Positions 36,243-44,682 of a stretch of DNA of 64,000 nt are shown piece after piece. Within the stretch, counting starts at the first letter, position 1. Every line of letters starts with the position of its first letter. The notes beneath the pieces were generated by a model, which saw only the letters and a program-made list of their open reading frames with translations, had not been told where the DNA came from and made no database searches. Source of the DNA: Tolypothrix sp. NIES-4075 (lineage in GTDB: Bacteria; Cyanobacteriota; Cyanobacteriia; Cyanobacteriales; Nostocaceae); assembly GCF_002218085.1 (NCBI RefSeq), contig NZ_BDUC01000009.1, positions 232,623-296,622 of the forward strand, written 5' to 3'. A program made the position numbers and the translations under genes.

Positions 36243-37028
36243 TTAAGTTGGTTTGATTTTGCTAACTATCACATCAAACAATGATGGAAAATATCTTTTG
36301 ATATAGACCATCAAAATATCAAAACCACCGATATATACTTCGCGCTGTTTTTTATAAATACACGTTACTATTTTGTCAGCACAATTATCGGCACTCATTC
36401 CTTTATCTTGTCCTTCGTCCATTTTTCCATAGACGCTACCATCTTGATTTAAGGCATTAAGGGAAATATTTGTTTTGATTCGTCCTGGACAAATAATAGT
36501 TATATAAATATGATTTGTTTTTAATTCGATTTGCAATGTTTCAAAAAAACCATGCAATGCGTGTTTTGATGCTGCATATGCGGAACGTAACGGAAAACCA
36601 AATTTCCCTACTAAGCTAGTAACTACTGCGATTTGTCCACCACCATTTTTTATCATGTGCGGTAGAACTTTTTTAGTCAAATTGATAGTGCCGAAATAAT
36701 TGACTTCCATAATTTTTCTATCAACTACTTCTTGCGTATCAAGAGCTAAGGCACGTTGACTGATACCTGCATTATTTATCAAGACATCAATTTTGCCATA
36801 ATGTTTTATTGCAATATATACCGCATTCTCTATAGATAAATTATCTGTAATATCAAGAGAAATAATTAAACATTCGGTGATTATATTTTCCTTTACTCGT
36901 TGTAATTCTTTTTCTCTGCGGGAGGAAATGACCAGCTTTGCACCTTCTTTCGCAAACTGGTAAGCTAAAGCTTCACCTATACCAGATGATGCTCCAGTTA
37001 TCCAAACAATTTTATCTAAAAAACGCAT
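36243..37028 (-). CDS. Short-chain dehydrogenase/reductase
   Basis: 261 residues. Cofactor motif TGASSGIGEALAYQF, Arg-Arg after strand 2 (SSRREKEL) suggesting NADP(H), NNAG (INNAGISQ), catalytic Ser-Tyr-Lys (VTSLVG, SAYAASKHAL) and CPGRIKTNI. It resembles DHRS7-type SDRs with a C-terminal IKRYFPSLFD segment that may touch membrane. Codon use is more AT-rich than neighbours, hinting at later arrival. Substrate unknown. It converges with the DUF1338 gene. Confidence 0.9.
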   Translation of the reverse strand: MRFLDKIVWITGASSGIGEALAYQFAKEGAKLVISSRREKELQRVKENIITECLIISLDITDNLSIENAVYIAIKHYGKIDVLINNAGISQRALALDTQEVVDRKIMEVNYFGTINLTKKVLPHMIKNGGGQIAVVTSLVGKFGFPLRSAYAASKHALHGFFETLQIELKTNHIYITIICPGRIKTNISLNALNQDGSVYGKMDEGQDKGMSADNCADKIVTCIYKKQREVYIGGFDILMVYIKRYFPSLFDVIVSKIKPT

Positions 37029-37296
37029 TTATATATCAGCGATCTGTTACAACATAAAGTATGTTTGCTTGTTATATTTTACAATGCTGAACGCATCCTC
37101 TGAAATATTCATAAGTTAAACGAGGTAACGATAAGAAGGTGTTTTCTGGAATATAAGGATGTGAAACTTAATTTATTTAGAATCTACTCTCTTCCTGCCA
37201 TTAAATTATTTATATGCCTAAATTCCGGTGCGTAACTAGACAAACCCTAACGCATCTTACAGTAAGAACAGCCTCTTTTTTACAGGAGCGATCGCG

Positions 37297-38511
37297 GTGA
37301 CTGTTGAAATTGACCAACTAATAGCAGATTGGAAGAATAAAGTCAATATTGCAGGTCAAAATCTCCTCGAACTTCAAGAATTACCAACTTATCAGCGACT
37401 TTGCGGTAGTTTTGGTTTCACTCCAGTACAGTTGACAGGAATCACTCAAACGCAGGTGACTCCAGCACTGGAAGCGATGAACGATTTATTTCAATACTTC
37501 GATTTGTTGGTGCAGACAATTGATAAAGCAATCAAGCTGCGACAGCAGTTACCACGCTTTTTGTCAAGAGAAAAAATTACCGAAATTGCACAACTTTTAA
37601 CAGGTGCTTCAATTGAATTACCTGGGGTGCAAACACCGCTAGCACAAAGAGAACTTTTGACTGGTGCGGAAACGACAACTAAAATCAGTCCCGCACAGCT
37701 ACTTCAAATGATGGAAGATGCTTTTTCTGTAGCTAGGGATGCAGTTTTAGCGGTTGATGATGCTTGGACACAAATGGAAGTGATGTTGGCAGATGCAGAA
37801 ATGCAAATTTTTTCATTGCAAAATTTAGCTATATCGCTGAATCAAGATTGCCAAAGTGAATTAATTCAAGCTGCAAGTGTAATCGCTTCTTTACGCCGAA
37901 GTATAGAACAAGACCCTTTAGGAACGAGTGCGGTGTTTCAACAGCAAGTCCAGCCGATGTTAGCAGACGTAAAAGCCACTTTAGAGCAAGCTATCAGACA
38001 ACAAAATCAAATTCGCGAAAAATTGGCGACAGCGAGCAATTTGTTACAGCAGTTAAAAGAAATTCACTCCATAGCGATCGCAGCTTTTGCGGAATGTCAG
38101 GATAAAGTCTTGGATCACTCTATATTGCTTCCTCCCTTAAGCGAGGAGCAAATTGAAGCGCTTAGACAATGGCTTATGAAGTTAGAAACTAAGTTGGCTG
38201 AAGGTTTAGTGAATCCAATTATCGTTGGTTTAGACAATTGGATTATCAAAGCTAAAGAATATATAGCATCAGAACAACAAGCATATGCAATTAATAACGC
38301 TCCCCTACAAACTCGCCGAGAATTACGCGGAAGGATCGACGCACTTCAGGCAAAAGCGCTGGCACGGCAATTAATCGAAGATCCTATTTTAACTGAACTA
38401 GCTTTACAAGCGAAGCAACTTCTCTACAGTCGTCCAACTCCTTTAAATAAAGCCGCTGAATTGATTACTCAGTATGAAAAACGCTTAAATGGCAAGTACA
38501 GACGCGATTAA
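37297..38511 (+). CDS. Alpha-helical protein at head of the PknG-type signalling cluster
   Basis: 404 residues, GTG start with AGGAG ten bases upstream. Almost wholly helical, with likely coiled coils around residues 150-270 (LLQMMEDAFSVARDAVLAVDD, IRQQNQIREKLATASNLLQQL). No membrane segment, signal or catalytic motif. I do not recognise a family. It precedes the kinase by 157 bases that are entirely repeat, on the same strand, so it is likely a component or substrate of the kinase system. The last codons and stop are the first unit of the downstream 24-bp repeat. Confidence 0.75.
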   Translation: MTVEIDQLIADWKNKVNIAGQNLLELQELPTYQRLCGSFGFTPVQLTGITQTQVTPALEAMNDLFQYFDLLVQTIDKAIKLRQQLPRFLSREKITEIAQLLTGASIELPGVQTPLAQRELLTGAETTTKISPAQLLQMMEDAFSVARDAVLAVDDAWTQMEVMLADAEMQIFSLQNLAISLNQDCQSELIQAASVIASLRRSIEQDPLGTSAVFQQQVQPMLADVKATLEQAIRQQNQIREKLATASNLLQQLKEIHSIAIAAFAECQDKVLDHSILLPPLSEEQIEALRQWLMKLETKLAEGLVNPIIVGLDNWIIKAKEYIASEQQAYAINNAPLQTRRELRGRIDALQAKALARQLIEDPILTELALQAKQLLYSRPTPLNKAAELITQYEKRLNGKYRRD

Positions 38512-38643
38512 TCTCTTTTGTACAGACGCGATTAATCTCTTTTGTACAGACGCGATTAATCTCTTTTGTACAGACGCGATTAATCTCTTTTGTACAGACG
38601 CGATTAATCTCTTTTGTACAGACGCGATTAATCGCGTCTCTAC
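38496..38643 (+). repeat. 24-bp tandem repeat array, six units
   Basis: Five identical 24-bp units starting GTACAGACGCGATTAATC and ending TCTTTT, from 38496, plus a sixth from 38616 that turns into the palindrome GTACAGACGC...GCGTCTCTAC. The first unit supplies the last codons (Tyr-Arg-Arg-Asp) and stop of the helical protein gene. The kinase ATG lies 26 bases beyond. Confidence 0.9.
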
Positions 38644-38668
38644 TCGTATTTAATATAGGAGAGTCGTA

Positions 38669-40867
38669 ATGGACGGCGATCGCTGCACAAAAAATGGCTG
38701 CACTGGTATCATCGAAGATGGTTACTGTAACGTCTGCGGACTAGCTGCGGTGAAAGTTCAACTCAGTAGCCAAAGACAAAGTAGAAACGCAATTAATCGC
38801 GTCTCTACTATTACAGCAAGAACTTCATCTGTCACCACGGGAACGGGTTCTTCCCCACTAACCAATCGTTCTAAAGGTTCGCGACGTACTAGTACAACCT
38901 CAGCTAGAAGTACCCGCAAGCACTTAGGCGCGGGTTTGATATCCGTACCAGAACTGCCATCAACCGAGCCAGAAAAAGCCATCATTCCTAACCCAATGGT
39001 GCCGGAAAATAAACGCTTTTGCGCGAATTGTAATAACCCGCTGCGACGGGAAAAAGGATTTTGTAGCAAGTGCGGACAGAAGTATTCTTTTATTCCCAGC
39101 CTTCAGCCTGGTGATTTAGTTATTGGACAATATGAAGTCAAAGGAGCGATCGCTTACGGTGGTTTAGGTTGGATTTACTTAGGCTTTGATAAAATTCTAT
39201 CTCGCTACGTAGTCCTCAAAGGATTGCTCAACACCGAAGACGCATCAAGTGCAGCAGTTGCCGTCGCTGAAAGACAATTTTTAGCAGCAGTAAAACACCC
39301 GAATATCGTCGGGATTTACAACTTCGTGAACCACGGTAACGAAGGTTTCATTATTATGGAATATGTCGGCGGCAAAACTTTGAGAGAAATTCGCAAAAGT
39401 CGCGGACCGCTACCAGTTGCAGAAGCGATCGCTTACATTCACCGCATCCTCAGTGCATTTGCTTATTTACATTCCTTAGGTTTAGTTTACTGCGACTTCA
39501 AGCCAGATAACATCATGATTGAAGGCGGGGATGTCAAATTAATTGACTTAGGTGGTGTCCGCAAAATTGATGATGTTGATGGTGATATTTATGGCACAGT
39601 AGGCTACAGCGCTCCGGAAGCTGGCGAGGGACCGACCGCTGTATCAGATTTATTTACCGTTGGTAGAACCTTGGCGGTATTACTAACTAATATTAAAGGT
39701 TTTAGCAAAGAACATTTATATACCTTACCCAGTCCAGAAGAAGAACCAATATTTGCCGAACAAGAATCACTTTATCGCTTTTTAATAAAAGCCACCGCCG
39801 AAAATCCCGACGATCGCTTTCAATCAGCTGATGAAATGGCAGATCAACTGCTGGGTGTGCTGCGAGAAGTAGTAGCAATTAGTACTAATATTCCGCGTCC
39901 ATCTGCGAGTAACGTCTTTAGTGGAGATATGCTAACGCTGGTAACTGAAGGCAATTTTGAATTAATCAAAGCCGATTATCAGCAATTACCTATACCAACT
40001 TTAGACTCTAACGATCCCGGTTTTAATAGAGTGCTAAATGCCAGCGCGATCGCCGATCCGGTGAAACGTGCTGTCAGTTTAGAAGTTGTAGTTCAGCAAT
40101 TTCCCAATTCTAGTGAAGCATTACTGCGATTGGCAAACAGCCTGATTGACACCTTTGAGTACTCAGAAGTAGAGGAAATTTTAGCAAAAGTTGAGGCGAA
40201 AGATGCTTGGGACTGGCGAATTTTTTGGTATCGCGGGCGATCGCTAATGCGGCAAGGCAAACCGAAAGAAGCACAAGCAGCATTCGACCAAGTTTATTTT
40301 GACCTACCGGGGGAACTTGCGCCCAAATTGGCGTTAGCACTTGCGGCAGAACAAGCGGAAAATTATCAACTAGCAATTAAGATGTATGACTTGGTATCTC
40401 GTACCGATCCGAGTTATGTATCAGCGGCATTTGGGTTAGGTCGATGCCTTTGTGCTGTTGGCGATCGTAGCGGTGCGGTAGCGGCTTTAGAAAGAGTACC
40501 GCAAAGTTCAAATTTGTTTACGCGATCGCGTGTGGAAATTGCCCGTACTTTAATTAATAGCGATCGTTCTACCCCCGGAAGCAAAGAATTACAAGCTGCT
40601 TCCACCGCGATTGAAGCCCTCACATTAGAAGGAATGGATCGCCATAAATTAACCAAACAACTGTTAGAAACGGCACTAAATCTGCTTACCTCGAAGACAG
40701 TAAAAGCTGCTGACGACATGAAAATTTTAGGACAGCCATTTCAAGAAAAGCATTTAAGAAAAGGATTGGAAAAAGCCTTGCGTGACATGGCACACCTCGT
40801 AACCAAAGAAGAAAAGATTCGCTTAGTAGATGAAGCAAATCGCGTGCGACCAAGAACTATTTTTTAA
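38669..40867 (+). CDS. PknG-type serine/threonine kinase with zinc ribbons and TPR tail
   Basis: 732 residues, GGAG about seven bases upstream of the ATG. Domain order: zinc ribbon 1 (CTKNGC...CNVCG, 6-23), a Ser/Thr/Arg-rich linker, zinc ribbon 2 (CANCNN...CSKCG, about 118-135), kinase (about 150-410), TPR repeats (about 450-690). The kinase matches mycobacterial PknG closely in style: GGLGWIYLGFDK, Lys in VVLKGLL, ERQFLAAVKHPNIV, YCDFKPDN catalytic loop, LIDLGG in place of DFG, IYGTVGYSAPE, and SDLFTVGRTLA. It is soluble and cytoplasmic. PknG senses amino-acid supply with GlnX/GlnH and phosphorylates the FHA protein GarA; a similar role is inferred from the FHA and membrane sensor genes downstream. 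The linker contains a 28-bp genomic palindrome in frame. Confidence 0.93.
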   Translation: MDGDRCTKNGCTGIIEDGYCNVCGLAAVKVQLSSQRQSRNAINRVSTITARTSSVTTGTGSSPLTNRSKGSRRTSTTSARSTRKHLGAGLISVPELPSTEPEKAIIPNPMVPENKRFCANCNNPLRREKGFCSKCGQKYSFIPSLQPGDLVIGQYEVKGAIAYGGLGWIYLGFDKILSRYVVLKGLLNTEDASSAAVAVAERQFLAAVKHPNIVGIYNFVNHGNEGFIIMEYVGGKTLREIRKSRGPLPVAEAIAYIHRILSAFAYLHSLGLVYCDFKPDNIMIEGGDVKLIDLGGVRKIDDVDGDIYGTVGYSAPEAGEGPTAVSDLFTVGRTLAVLLTNIKGFSKEHLYTLPSPEEEPIFAEQESLYRFLIKATAENPDDRFQSADEMADQLLGVLREVVAISTNIPRPSASNVFSGDMLTLVTEGNFELIKADYQQLPIPTLDSNDPGFNRVLNASAIADPVKRAVSLEVVVQQFPNSSEALLRLANSLIDTFEYSEVEEILAKVEAKDAWDWRIFWYRGRSLMRQGKPKEAQAAFDQVYFDLPGELAPKLALALAAEQAENYQLAIKMYDLVSRTDPSYVSAAFGLGRCLCAVGDRSGAVAALERVPQSSNLFTRSRVEIARTLINSDRSTPGSKELQAASTAIEALTLEGMDRHKLTKQLLETALNLLTSKTVKAADDMKILGQPFQEKHLRKGLEKALRDMAHLVTKEEKIRLVDEANRVRPRTIF
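38781..38808 (+). repeat. 28-bp palindrome inside the kinase gene
   Basis: GTAGAAACGC...GCGTCTCTAC around AATTAATC, nearly the same palindrome that ends the upstream tandem array (38616-38643). It is in frame and encodes Ser-Arg-Asn-Ala-Ile-Asn-Arg-Val-Ser-Thr in the linker after zinc ribbon 1. Confidence 0.8.
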
Positions 40868-40990
40868 ATATAGCAGTTCTAAATAAGAGCGTAAAAACCT
40901 CTCTTCATTCTTATCTCTGTGTTCTCTGTGCCTCTGCGGTTAGTTTAAACAATAATATTCACAACTCCTTCACGGATTGCCATAGCAAAT

Positions 40991-41560
40991 ATGACAAAGA
41001 TGAAAACAATTATAGTCCCAACAAAAAACTTGCAACTAATTGCTTGCACCTTGGAAATTGCCCAAGCAGAACTTAGTGATAAATCAAAATTTTCTGAGCT
41101 ACTGAATGCATCAGTACCGAATACCTGGCCACCTGGATTTAACGACGATGAAACGATTTTGTTTGTTATAAATAAATTGCAAGAAGCTCCTGAGGAATCA
41201 GGATGGTGGTCTTGGTACTTTGTACTAAACGATGTAGTTACAGATGCACGTATTCTCATCGGTAACGGCGGTTTCAAAGGTAAGCCAACGTCTGATGGCA
41301 TCGTCGAAATTGGCTATTCAATTTTACCAGAGTTTCAAAACTTGGGATACGGTACAGAAGCCATCAAAGCGCTTGTATCTTGGGCATTCACTCATCCTGA
41401 AGTTCAGGAAGTTATAGCAGAAACTCTGCCAGAACTAAAAGCTTCACAAAGGATTTTGGAAAAAAGCCATTTTACATATGTTGGGCAAGGTTCCGAGGAG
41501 GGAATAATTTGTTATCAGCTTTCTCGCAATCGCCAAATGAATTTAGGAGCAGCAAATTAA
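40991..41560 (+). CDS. GNAT N-acetyltransferase
   Basis: 189 residues of the RimJ/RimL kind: an N-terminal strand pair TKNLQLIACTLEIAQAEL, the acetyl-CoA loop region VEIGYSILPEFQNLGYGTEAIKAL (Q/N-x-x-G-x-G form), and VIAETLPELKASQRILEK. It transfers acetyl to an amine, perhaps a protein N-terminus or small amine. It lies 4 bases before the PP2C gene and is thus cotranscribed with the signalling genes, though it may be a passenger. Confidence 0.9.
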   Translation: MTKMKTIIVPTKNLQLIACTLEIAQAELSDKSKFSELLNASVPNTWPPGFNDDETILFVINKLQEAPEESGWWSWYFVLNDVVTDARILIGNGGFKGKPTSDGIVEIGYSILPEFQNLGYGTEAIKALVSWAFTHPEVQEVIAETLPELKASQRILEKSHFTYVGQGSEEGIICYQLSRNRQMNLGAAN

Positions 41561-41564
41561 ACTT

Positions 41565-42494
41565 ATGGAATGTCCAAACTGTCGAACCGCAGTACTGGTA
41601 AACGATCAATTTTGTGAAGAATGCGGTACATCCTTAACAGCAGTGGGATGTGAAAAATGTGGCGCCCAACCAGAAGCAATTGACAATGAAGGATTTTGCT
41701 CAGTTTGTGGATTTCGCAAAGAAGTTCTGGAGCGACTTGAGATAACGATTGACTCGCGTCTAGCAGGAGTAAGCGATCGCGGACTCAGACACCACCGCAA
41801 CGAAGATTACCTTGCCCTGCAAACCGTTAATAATAACACTCATATTCTTATCGTTTGTGATGGAGTTTCCAGTTCTAGCAATCCTCATATAGCCGCACAA
41901 ACTGCCACCGAAAGCGCTTCTACAGCATTAATCGCCGCCATCAAACAAAAAGAAAATCCCGAATCAGCCATCAAATCAGCCGTAGCTGCCGCCCTCTCAT
42001 CCCTATGTAATATTCCTTGTACTAAAAGTATCAATGATGAACCGCCATCAACAACCATTGTCGCCGCCGTAGTCCAACAGAACACCGCTACCATCGGTTG
42101 GCTCGGTGATAGCCGCGCTTATTGGATTTCAGACAACAATTCCCGACAATTAACTAAAGACGATTCCTGGCTGAGTGAAGTAGTTGCAGCCGGCGAAATG
42201 ACACAAGTCCAAGCCAAACAATCTCCCCAAGCAAACGCCATTACCCGCTGGTTAGGCGCAGATGCCATTGACGACGCCATCCCCTCCATCATCAACTTCA
42301 CCATTCCCAGTTCCGGATATTTACTGCTGTGTAGCGACGGATTGTGGAACTATGCCCCCCAACCACAGCAACTCGCCAACCTAATACAGCAGACATCACA
42401 TACAAATGCCATCACCATCTGCCGATCGCTAATCGAATTCGCCCGTCACAGCGGCGGACACGACAACATCACCGTCGCCCTTCTCTCCCTATAA
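41565..42494 (+). CDS. PP2C-type protein phosphatase with zinc ribbons
   Basis: 309 residues. The N-terminal 60 hold two CxxC ribbons (CPNCRTAV...CEECG; CEKCGA...CSVCGF). The PP2C core follows with all metal and phosphate motifs: SDRGLRHHRNEDY, VCDGVSSS, WLGDSRAYWI, LLLCSDGLWNY, GGHDNITVALL. It is soluble and removes Ser/Thr phosphates with two metal ions. Its ribbons resemble those of the kinase and FHA proteins of this cluster, so it is the likely partner phosphatase of the PknG-type kinase. It starts 4 bases after the GNAT stop. Confidence 0.94.
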   Translation: MECPNCRTAVLVNDQFCEECGTSLTAVGCEKCGAQPEAIDNEGFCSVCGFRKEVLERLEITIDSRLAGVSDRGLRHHRNEDYLALQTVNNNTHILIVCDGVSSSSNPHIAAQTATESASTALIAAIKQKENPESAIKSAVAAALSSLCNIPCTKSINDEPPSTTIVAAVVQQNTATIGWLGDSRAYWISDNNSRQLTKDDSWLSEVVAAGEMTQVQAKQSPQANAITRWLGADAIDDAIPSIINFTIPSSGYLLLCSDGLWNYAPQPQQLANLIQQTSHTNAITICRSLIEFARHSGGHDNITVALLSL

Positions 42495-42572
42495 ACCAAA
42501 CGTCTTCTCCTCTTCCTTGGCGTCCTTGGCGCCCTTGGCGGTTCGTTAAATCCTTCTTTACAACCAAACACC

Positions 42573-43856
42573 ATGCCTAACCAATTCAAAGCCGAAGTCT
42601 TCCAAAACCAATTTTTACCCCAAGGCGCCAGAGAAGTTCACGCCATCATGACCGTCACCGTCCAAGCCGATGACAGCCTAGCTACAACCCCCAACAACAG
42701 CAGATTATTCGGTATTATTTGCGACACATCCGGCTCAATGGGAGGTAAAAAGATTCACGCGGCAAGAGATGCGATGGTCAAAGTCGTAAATCTTCTGCCA
42801 GAAGATGCCTACTTCTTCATCGTCACAGGTGCTAGTAAAGCCAGTGTGATTTGTCCAGTGTCAAAAGCTACATTTGAGAAAAAAACGTGGGCGATCGCCG
42901 CCATCAAAGAGATTTATGCTAGCGGTGGCACACTCATGTCAACTTGGTTGAATGAAGCTTTAGAACAATTCAAAAAAATGCCAAACGCCGTTCGTCAAGC
43001 ATTACTACTTACAGACGGACAAAACGACGATTCAGACGAATCTAAACTCAATAAAATTCTCTCTTCTTGTGAAGGAGTCTTTCAATGTGATTGTCGAGGT
43101 GTCGGTACTGATTGGCGAGTTGCCCAACTCCAGAAAATTGCGAATAAACTGCTGGGTACAACTGACATCATCCCCAACGCCGAGATGATTGAAGTTGACT
43201 TTCGAGCGATTTTAGAGAAAGCCATGAGCAAAGATGTCAGCGATGTCGCTATGCGCTTGTGGACTCCCCAAGGAGCAAAAATACTTTTCTGCAAACAAGT
43301 AAGTCCCGATATTGTAGACCTCACACATCGCGCCAAAATTGTCAAGACCCAAGTTGTAGATTATCCTACCGGCGCTTGGGGAAAACAAGAATCCCGTGAT
43401 TACCACTTCTGCATCGAAGTTAATCCCGGCAACGTTGGTGATGAAATGTTAGCCGGTCGCGCAAGTTTAGTTTACACAAACAACGGTGTAGAAACGAAAA
43501 TTGTTGAAGCTCGTATTCTGGCAACTTGGACTGACGACGATGCTAAATCGACCAAAATTGACAGACGAGTTGCTCACTACACCGGACAAGCAGAACTTGC
43601 CCAATCGATTCAGGAAGGATTAGAAGCGCGTGCCAAAGGTAATATTGAAATCGCCACTGCCAAGTTAGGCAAAGCAGTAAAACTTGCCCATGAATCTGGT
43701 AACGAAGCAACAGCCAAACTCTTAAAAACTGTAGTTGATATAGAAGATGCACCCACAGGAACAGTGCGATTAAAAAAAGCTGTTGCTAAAGAAGATGAAA
43801 TGGCGTTGGAAACTCGTTCTACCAAAACTACCCGCATTCAAAAATCACAAAGCTAG
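42573..43856 (+). CDS. von Willebrand factor A (MIDAS) protein
   Basis: 427 residues. vWA domain about 30-215: MIDAS DTSGSMGGKK (ICDTSGSMGG), Thr in SGGTLMSTWL, Asp in LLTDGQNDD, so metal binding is intact. Then a beta-rich region of about 130 residues, then a helical part (TAKLGKAVKLAHESGNEATAKLL). No signal peptide, hence cytoplasmic. Such proteins often act as scaffolds or chaperones for kinase-phosphatase systems. It lies between the PP2C and FHA genes on the same strand, 78 and 44 bases from them. Confidence 0.9.
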   Translation: MPNQFKAEVFQNQFLPQGAREVHAIMTVTVQADDSLATTPNNSRLFGIICDTSGSMGGKKIHAARDAMVKVVNLLPEDAYFFIVTGASKASVICPVSKATFEKKTWAIAAIKEIYASGGTLMSTWLNEALEQFKKMPNAVRQALLLTDGQNDDSDESKLNKILSSCEGVFQCDCRGVGTDWRVAQLQKIANKLLGTTDIIPNAEMIEVDFRAILEKAMSKDVSDVAMRLWTPQGAKILFCKQVSPDIVDLTHRAKIVKTQVVDYPTGAWGKQESRDYHFCIEVNPGNVGDEMLAGRASLVYTNNGVETKIVEARILATWTDDDAKSTKIDRRVAHYTGQAELAQSIQEGLEARAKGNIEIATAKLGKAVKLAHESGNEATAKLLKTVVDIEDAPTGTVRLKKAVAKEDEMALETRSTKTTRIQKSQS

Positions 43857-43900
43857 TCAATAGTCAATAGTCAAATATTCAAATAAAGGACAAATGACAA

Positions 43901-44671
43901 ATGACAAATGACATCTCTACTTATAAATGTCTCAAAGGTCACGAATCAACCGAGTCTGATTATTGTTCAGAGTGTGGTGTGAAGATTCTCGGTGTAGGTG
44001 AACAACCAAGAGTGACAAATGCGATCGCTTCACCCACACCACAAAACATAACTCTCGAAACCTGCCCAGCTTGCAGCGTACCCCGCGAACTTAACAGCGG
44101 CGATTTTTGCGAAATTTGCGGTTACAACTTCGTCACCGGCGTTCATGGGGAAGTGCCCATTGTTGAGAAGATGAGGGGACAGGGGGGAGGTGGGGGACAG
44201 GGAGACTCCTTGGAGACTCCTTGGAGACTCCTTGGAGACAAGGAGAGTAATTCTTCTTTCCCCCCCTCTCCCCATCCCCCCCTCTCCCCCTCTCCCCCCA
44301 CCTGGGAACTTGTTGTCACCATCGATCCATCCCTAAGGCATCCAGAAAGCCCAGAAGCACCAACAAATCAAGAAGCGATCGCCTTTCGTGTAGATAAAGC
44401 AAATAACCTTATCGGTCGTAATAGCCAAGCAAGAGCAATTGAACCAGAAATTGCTCTGGATTTTGACAATGCTGTTTCTCACCGTCACGCTTTGTTAAAC
44501 CTTCAGTCAGACGGTTCTTTAACTCTGCGCGATATTAATTCTTCTAACGGGACTAAGCTTAACGGGGTGGAATTAAAGCCAATGGTGGATGCACTTCTAC
44601 AAGATGGAGACGAATTTACTTTAGGACATTGGACTCGAATCGCTGTCAAAGCCGTCCGCCAATCTTTATAA
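43901..44671 (+). CDS. Zinc-ribbon FHA-domain protein (GarA-like candidate)
   Basis: 256 residues. N-terminal ribbons YKCLKGHESTESDYCSECG and CPACSVP...CEICGYNF, then a low-complexity insert (about residues 88-132), then an FHA domain (about 155-250) with the phosphothreonine-binding residues GRNSQ, SHRHALL and NSSNGTKLNG. FHA domains read phosphothreonine; in mycobacteria PknG phosphorylates the FHA protein GarA. The GarA ETTS/ETTT phosphomotif is not present, so regulation may differ. The insert is genomic repeat and lies in a linker. An ATGACAA repeat precedes the start, which is one of several ATGs. Confidence 0.9.
   Translation: MTNDISTYKCLKGHESTESDYCSECGVKILGVGEQPRVTNAIASPTPQNITLETCPACSVPRELNSGDFCEICGYNFVTGVHGEVPIVEKMRGQGGGGGQGDSLETPWRLLGDKESNSSFPPSPHPPLSPSPPTWELVVTIDPSLRHPESPEAPTNQEAIAFRVDKANNLIGRNSQARAIEPEIALDFDNAVSHRHALLNLQSDGSLTLRDINSSNGTKLNGVELKPMVDALLQDGDEFTLGHWTRIAVKAVRQSL
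44166..44302 (+). repeat. Low-complexity repeat inside the FHA gene
   Basis: GAGGGGACAGGGGGGAGG, three copies of GACTCCTTGGA, then CCCCCCTCTCCCCATCCCCC. It encodes a Gly/Gln-rich, then mixed, then Pro/Ser-rich stretch in frame between the zinc ribbons and the FHA domain. Confidence 0.8.
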
Positions 44672-44682
44672 GCATAAAAAAT

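Noticed and set aside
38496..38643. CRISPR array
   Set aside because: Units are contiguous with no unique spacers and the last one becomes a palindrome; this is a plain tandem repeat.
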